Source of the DNA: Nissolia schottii
Taxonomy: Eukaryota > Streptophyta > Magnoliopsida > Fabales > Fabaceae
Reading direction: 5' to 3'
NCBI GenBank assembly: GCA_003254905.1
Contig: QANU01019038.1
Coordinates: 162,716 to 226,715 of the forward strand
DNA: 64,000 nt
Made by a program: the position numbers and the translations under genes. The notes under the pieces are model-generated. The model had not been told where the DNA came from. It searched no databases and saw nothing but the letters and a program-made list of their open reading frames with translations. How positions within the stretch are numbered: position 1 is the first letter of the stretch; every line of letters begins with the position of its first letter. Of the stretch, positions 60,688 through 64,000 are shown one piece after another.

Positions 60688-60897
60688 GACGTACACTAAA
60701 AAATATATACCACACATACACCATCTACTTATATACATAAAATTTGTGTTTTAATGTCTGTAATGTTTGTGCACTTAATTAAGTATAATTAAGAATATCA
60801 TCTATAAGTTTATAATATTTGTGCACTCATGAGAATAAAGTTAATGAATTATTAATGGTATATGCATGAGTGTATAAAATTAAGTGTATATGTAGCA
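60688..60897. mobile_element. MITE (TGCTACACGTACAC family), fourth copy
   Basis: Left end GACGTACACTAAAAAATATA, right end AAGTGTATATGTAGCA. The interior aligns with the copies in RCA. It lies about 600 bases upstream of the 5' end of the hAT-derived gene. Confidence 0.75.
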
Positions 60898-60945
60898 TTT
60901 TTGTTTCCTATATGACATGATACCCTATATCTATTTATCCTAGCA

Positions 60946-61700
60946 ATGGATGCCCTCTCCCACTTCCTCGCAGAAGCCACCCTAAAAGGAGATCTATTTG
61001 GGATAAGGATAAAGAGGCAAGCTCCTCCCCTCACTAATTTGTTTTTGGCTAATGACGTAAAGTTATTTGGGAAAGCCAACCATAGGGAAGTCTATGCTCT
61101 AATGAATATTCTAAGCATCTTTCAAAATGCATTGGGTCAGAGGATCAGTCTCGCAAAATTTGGTCTCACTTTTTGGGAAGAGGGTCCCCCCATCAGATTA
61201 GGACCCAAACATCTCAGTCTCTCGGCATCATGGAATGGGACAACCCTGGGAAACATCTTGGTCTTCCGACTAAAAACATCTATAGCATGGGTTGGAAGGA
61301 CAAGCTACTAAATCAAGCTGGGAAAGAAGTCCTCATCAAATCAGTCATCTAGGCCATCCGAACCTATGCCATGTCCATTCTAAAATTTCCCAACAAATTT
61401 TGTGACAATATATCGGCAAGAACAATGAGGTTCTGGTGTGCCAAGAGCGGAACGGGTAGAAGAATACACTAGAAAAATTGGGTTTTCGTTACCCAAAGCA
61501 AAATTTTGGGAGGCATTGGCTTCAATGACCCAAATGATATGAACTTGGCTCTTCTAGCCAAGCAAGCATGGAGAGCCATTCAAAACCCAGAGGCTCTATG
61601 GGTAAAAACTTTGAAAGCAACATACTTCCCGGATAATCCTCCATCCGTTGTTGCTAGGTCCCTTGCTGCGAACATGGTTGGGCTTCAATAGTTGCTCAGC
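60946..61700 (+). mobile_element. L1-like LINE fragment (C-terminal part of ORF2)
   Basis: Reads ATLKGDLFGIRIKRQAPPLTNLFLANDVKLFGKAN (a decayed FADD region), then after frame breaks KEVLIKSVI and GGIGFNDPNDMNLALLAKQAWRAIQNPEALWVKTLKATYFP. These are the late reverse transcriptase region and the C-terminal domain of plant L1 elements. A different lineage from the RTE-like LINEs in this window. Truncated at both ends. Confidence 0.8.
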
Positions 61701-61799
61701 TTGCCAATTTGTAATCTACTCTCCTACTCTAGCAATTGGTCTGTGCAAAGCATTTCTAACCTCATCCATCTATGTATTTCGTCTTTTGTTTGGTGTAAC

Positions 61800-62780
61800 C
61801 TTTTCTTTGAACCGCCCAGGGGCTCGGGTTGTATTGGTATTTCCATTTGTTGCTTCTTATGTATGTAGGTTAATGCCGGCGAAGGATGTTTTTGGAAACT
61901 TAATCTACCTAACTGTTACTCACCCTGACATTTCTTATGCAGTTCGTTCACTTGGTCAATCAGTTTATGATTGTTCCACGATTCATTCATCCGAAGTTGT
62001 GTGCGAAATAGCAAGATGTATAAAATTACAATTATGCATATATATGATTTGATTAAATTCTGAATAATTAAGAATCTTACTTTCTTTTTTACCACAAGGG
62101 TTAGAAAAAGATCTTTCTCCAATAGAATGAGAATGAGCGGTCATTTGATCTTGATTCTTGAAGAGTGAAGAAGAGAGTACGCTCCGCCTGCACGACGTTC
62201 TTGATAATATTCATATTCTTCGCATTCTCCGCTATGTCAAAGGAACATTGGTTCATGGGCTCCACTTCTCTGCCCACTCTTTGTTAACCCACACCTGCTC
62301 TGATGCTGATTGGGGTGGCGATCCCACTAATTGTCGCTGTACCACAGGCTATTGCATATTCCTTGGTGACTCTCTTATCTTGTGGTGTAACAAGAAACAA
62401 ACATTGATTGCTCGCTCTAGTATTGAGGAAGAGTATTGAGTTCTTGCCTACACCACTTTTGAACCCCTTTGATTACGTTAGCTCCTTGATGATTTGAGTG
62501 TCTCTCAATCCTCTGCTACTAATCTATACTGTGACAACCGAAGTGCTATTCAGATTGCCCATAATTAATGATGTCTTCCATGAGCGCACCAAATACATTG
62601 AGATTGATTGCCACTTTTATTCGCCAACACATTTTGCGTGGTTCTCTTCAATTCATCTCAATTACGACTCTTGGCCAACCTGTTAATATATTCACTAAAG
62701 CGTATCATCTTGGTCATTTTCGCACTTTGGTCTTCAAACCCAAGTTAGTTTCGTGAAAGCCTACTTGAGTTTGAGGGGGA
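61800..62780 (+). mobile_element. Ty1/copia relic: late reverse transcriptase and RNase H
   Basis: Blocks in order: GNLIYLTVTHPDISYAV (61890), then after a 170-base interruption HILRILRYVKGTLVHGLHF, CSDADWGGDPTNCRCTTGYCIFLGDSLILWCNKKQ and IARSSIEEEY, then SATNLYCDNRSAIQIAHN. Stops are numerous. It ends in a polypurine tract GAGGGGGA just before the 3' LTR. Confidence 0.85.
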
Positions 62781-63022
62781 TGTTAAGGTATGATTAGTAT
62801 ATCATATTTTTGATATGATTATGATTTGATTTTGTAAATTTATATCTTATTGATTGTAATTAGGATTAGATTGATTCCTTTATTTGTTATTTGATTTTTA
62901 GTTATTGGGTTTTCAGCCTATAAATAGGCTCACATTTGTTGTAATAGTCACTCAAAAATACATTCACTATATACCAAACTCGCTTTTCTCTGCTCCTATG
63001 CTGAGATTCTATACTCATAACA
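62781..63022 (+). mobile_element. 3' LTR of the copia relic, 242 bp
   Basis: Starts TGTTAAGG directly after the polypurine tract and ends CTCATAACA, giving TG...CA termini. TATA in GCCTATAAATAGGC (62915). The 5' LTR is not in the window. Confidence 0.8.
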
Positions 63023-64000
63023 AATTATATGACAATTTTGCCACTGCATAATTACTCACTACATCTACTCACTACATATCATTTGCTTGGCAGACATATT
63101 GCTCCTGTTTGGTACGTCACATAAGATCAAATCAGATAGTATTAAACATAATAGTATAAGGGCTGAAAGTAGATTACAAAAACTATTGTATAAATTTTTA
63201 TACTATACAATGTTGGGTGCAACACATATAATTATATAATTTTGTTCTATGAAGGGTTTGTTAGGTAAGTATGTAAACCTAATAAAATCAAATTAGAGAC
63301 ACAAATTCTCACACGCATCAATATAGAAACCAAAAAATCTCATATACATTAATATATTAAAATATTAATTTTTATTAAAATAAATGATTAATTATTGCTA
63401 GCTAATAACTTTTGGAGGAGATCGCATCGAGGCATCTTCTTCCTCACGAAGCACTAGTCATGACTCATGACGGCAACAACGGAGGTCTAAGGGAAAGCAC
63501 TTTTAGATCTGGCCAACAAAGCACCTCAAAGGCTTTGATACTTAGCAAAGCCATTCGATATCTGGGCAACAAAGCACCAACAAACGTTAGCAAGCACAAA
63601 CGTGGAACAACGTGGGATCTAGCTAGGTTGATGGCAGTTCGCATTTTAGTATACAAATGCATCAAACATGTTATAAAAATTCGATTCATAGTACTAACTA
63701 ATCCCATCAAGACTTATATAACGTGACAAACGGAGTCATGGTGTCTATCAAGCCCCACTAATAACGTTAAATAAACATAAATAGCACCAAAAAATCTTGC
63801 ATTGTCATCCAATAATTAATGATCAAATAAAAAGAAATGATTTTAAGTCTCGCTTCCATCGCCTCAATTCACTCTTATCATAATTGGCATACCATAACAG
63901 TTAAAACCACGACTAACTTTGCAGTTTAACTTTCATTTTTATCTTTTCAATTTTATTCCAATTATTATATTTTTTCCAAATTATAATCACTCAATGAATG
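63023..64000. other. AT-rich intergenic DNA, no feature recognised
   Basis: A 104-codon open frame at 63412-63726 contains two partial repeats (TFRSGQQSTSKA / RYLGNKAPTNVSK) but no known domain. I do not call it a gene. Confidence 0.5.

Noticed and set aside
62040..62170. Organelle DNA insertion between the copia blocks
   Set aside because: The 170-base interruption has a faint organelle-like look, but I could not match it to any gene I know with confidence.
63412..63726. A 104-residue protein near the right edge
   Set aside because: No domain, no promoter or splice context, and comparable shadow frame on the other strand.

Overview
This window reads as nuclear DNA of a dicot plant, most likely a legume. 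The two best markers are a six-exon chloroplast Rubisco activase gene, whose protein is closest to legume forms as far as I can judge by eye, and an intronless lectin receptor kinase. The rest is mostly layered transposable elements in AT-rich DNA. I see no prokaryotic genes, CRISPR arrays, rRNA or functional tRNA genes. Only three loci look like intact host genes: Rubisco activase (20925-24397, +), an L-type lectin receptor kinase (43942-46020, +) and a domesticated hAT-type BED zinc-finger gene (55734-59821, -, four coding exons).

Region 1-19.5 kb is a nest of retrotransposons. A plant mobile domain (PMD) pseudogene on the minus strand is split by three insertions of one long-LTR family, called family A here: termini TGTAACATCCC / GGGTGTTACA, 3-4 kb when complete, 5-bp target duplications. 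The largest copy (1832-12192) is itself split by a 1.5-kb solo LTR of another family (C) and by a second family A solo LTR. Further family A solo LTRs lie at 15461-15674 and 16034-19040. Single N characters at 2098, 4249 and 5147 join contigs that repeat the same ~0.9 kb, so the duplication there is very probably an assembly artefact. An 873-base N gap lies at 10348-11220.

Region 19.5-26.6 kb holds Rubisco activase with its promoter, a SINE in intron 2, two copies of a small MITE in introns 1 and 4, a GC-AG intron and a possible relic of the redox-regulated alpha C-terminal exon. Region 26.6-43.4 kb holds a Ty1/copia fragment, a minus-strand family A LTR split by a 3.5-kb CACTA element, and an RTE-like LINE split by both a second CACTA element and an LTR-like insertion. 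Region 43.4-54.1 kb holds the receptor kinase and then a deleted gag-only Ty3/gypsy-type element whose gag is split by a 3.7-kb family A solo LTR. Region 54.3-63.0 kb holds a hAT MITE, the domesticated hAT gene with an antisense LINE in an intron, an L1-like LINE fragment and a copia 3' end with its LTR.

The most unusual signal is inside family A LTRs. Two defined slots hold different tandem arrays in different copies. In the copy at 47405-51124, one slot carries eight hairpins that share a constant loop and inner stem but have different outer stems, each of them self-complementary. I found no complete new multi-gene system. This LTR structure is the best candidate for something not yet described.
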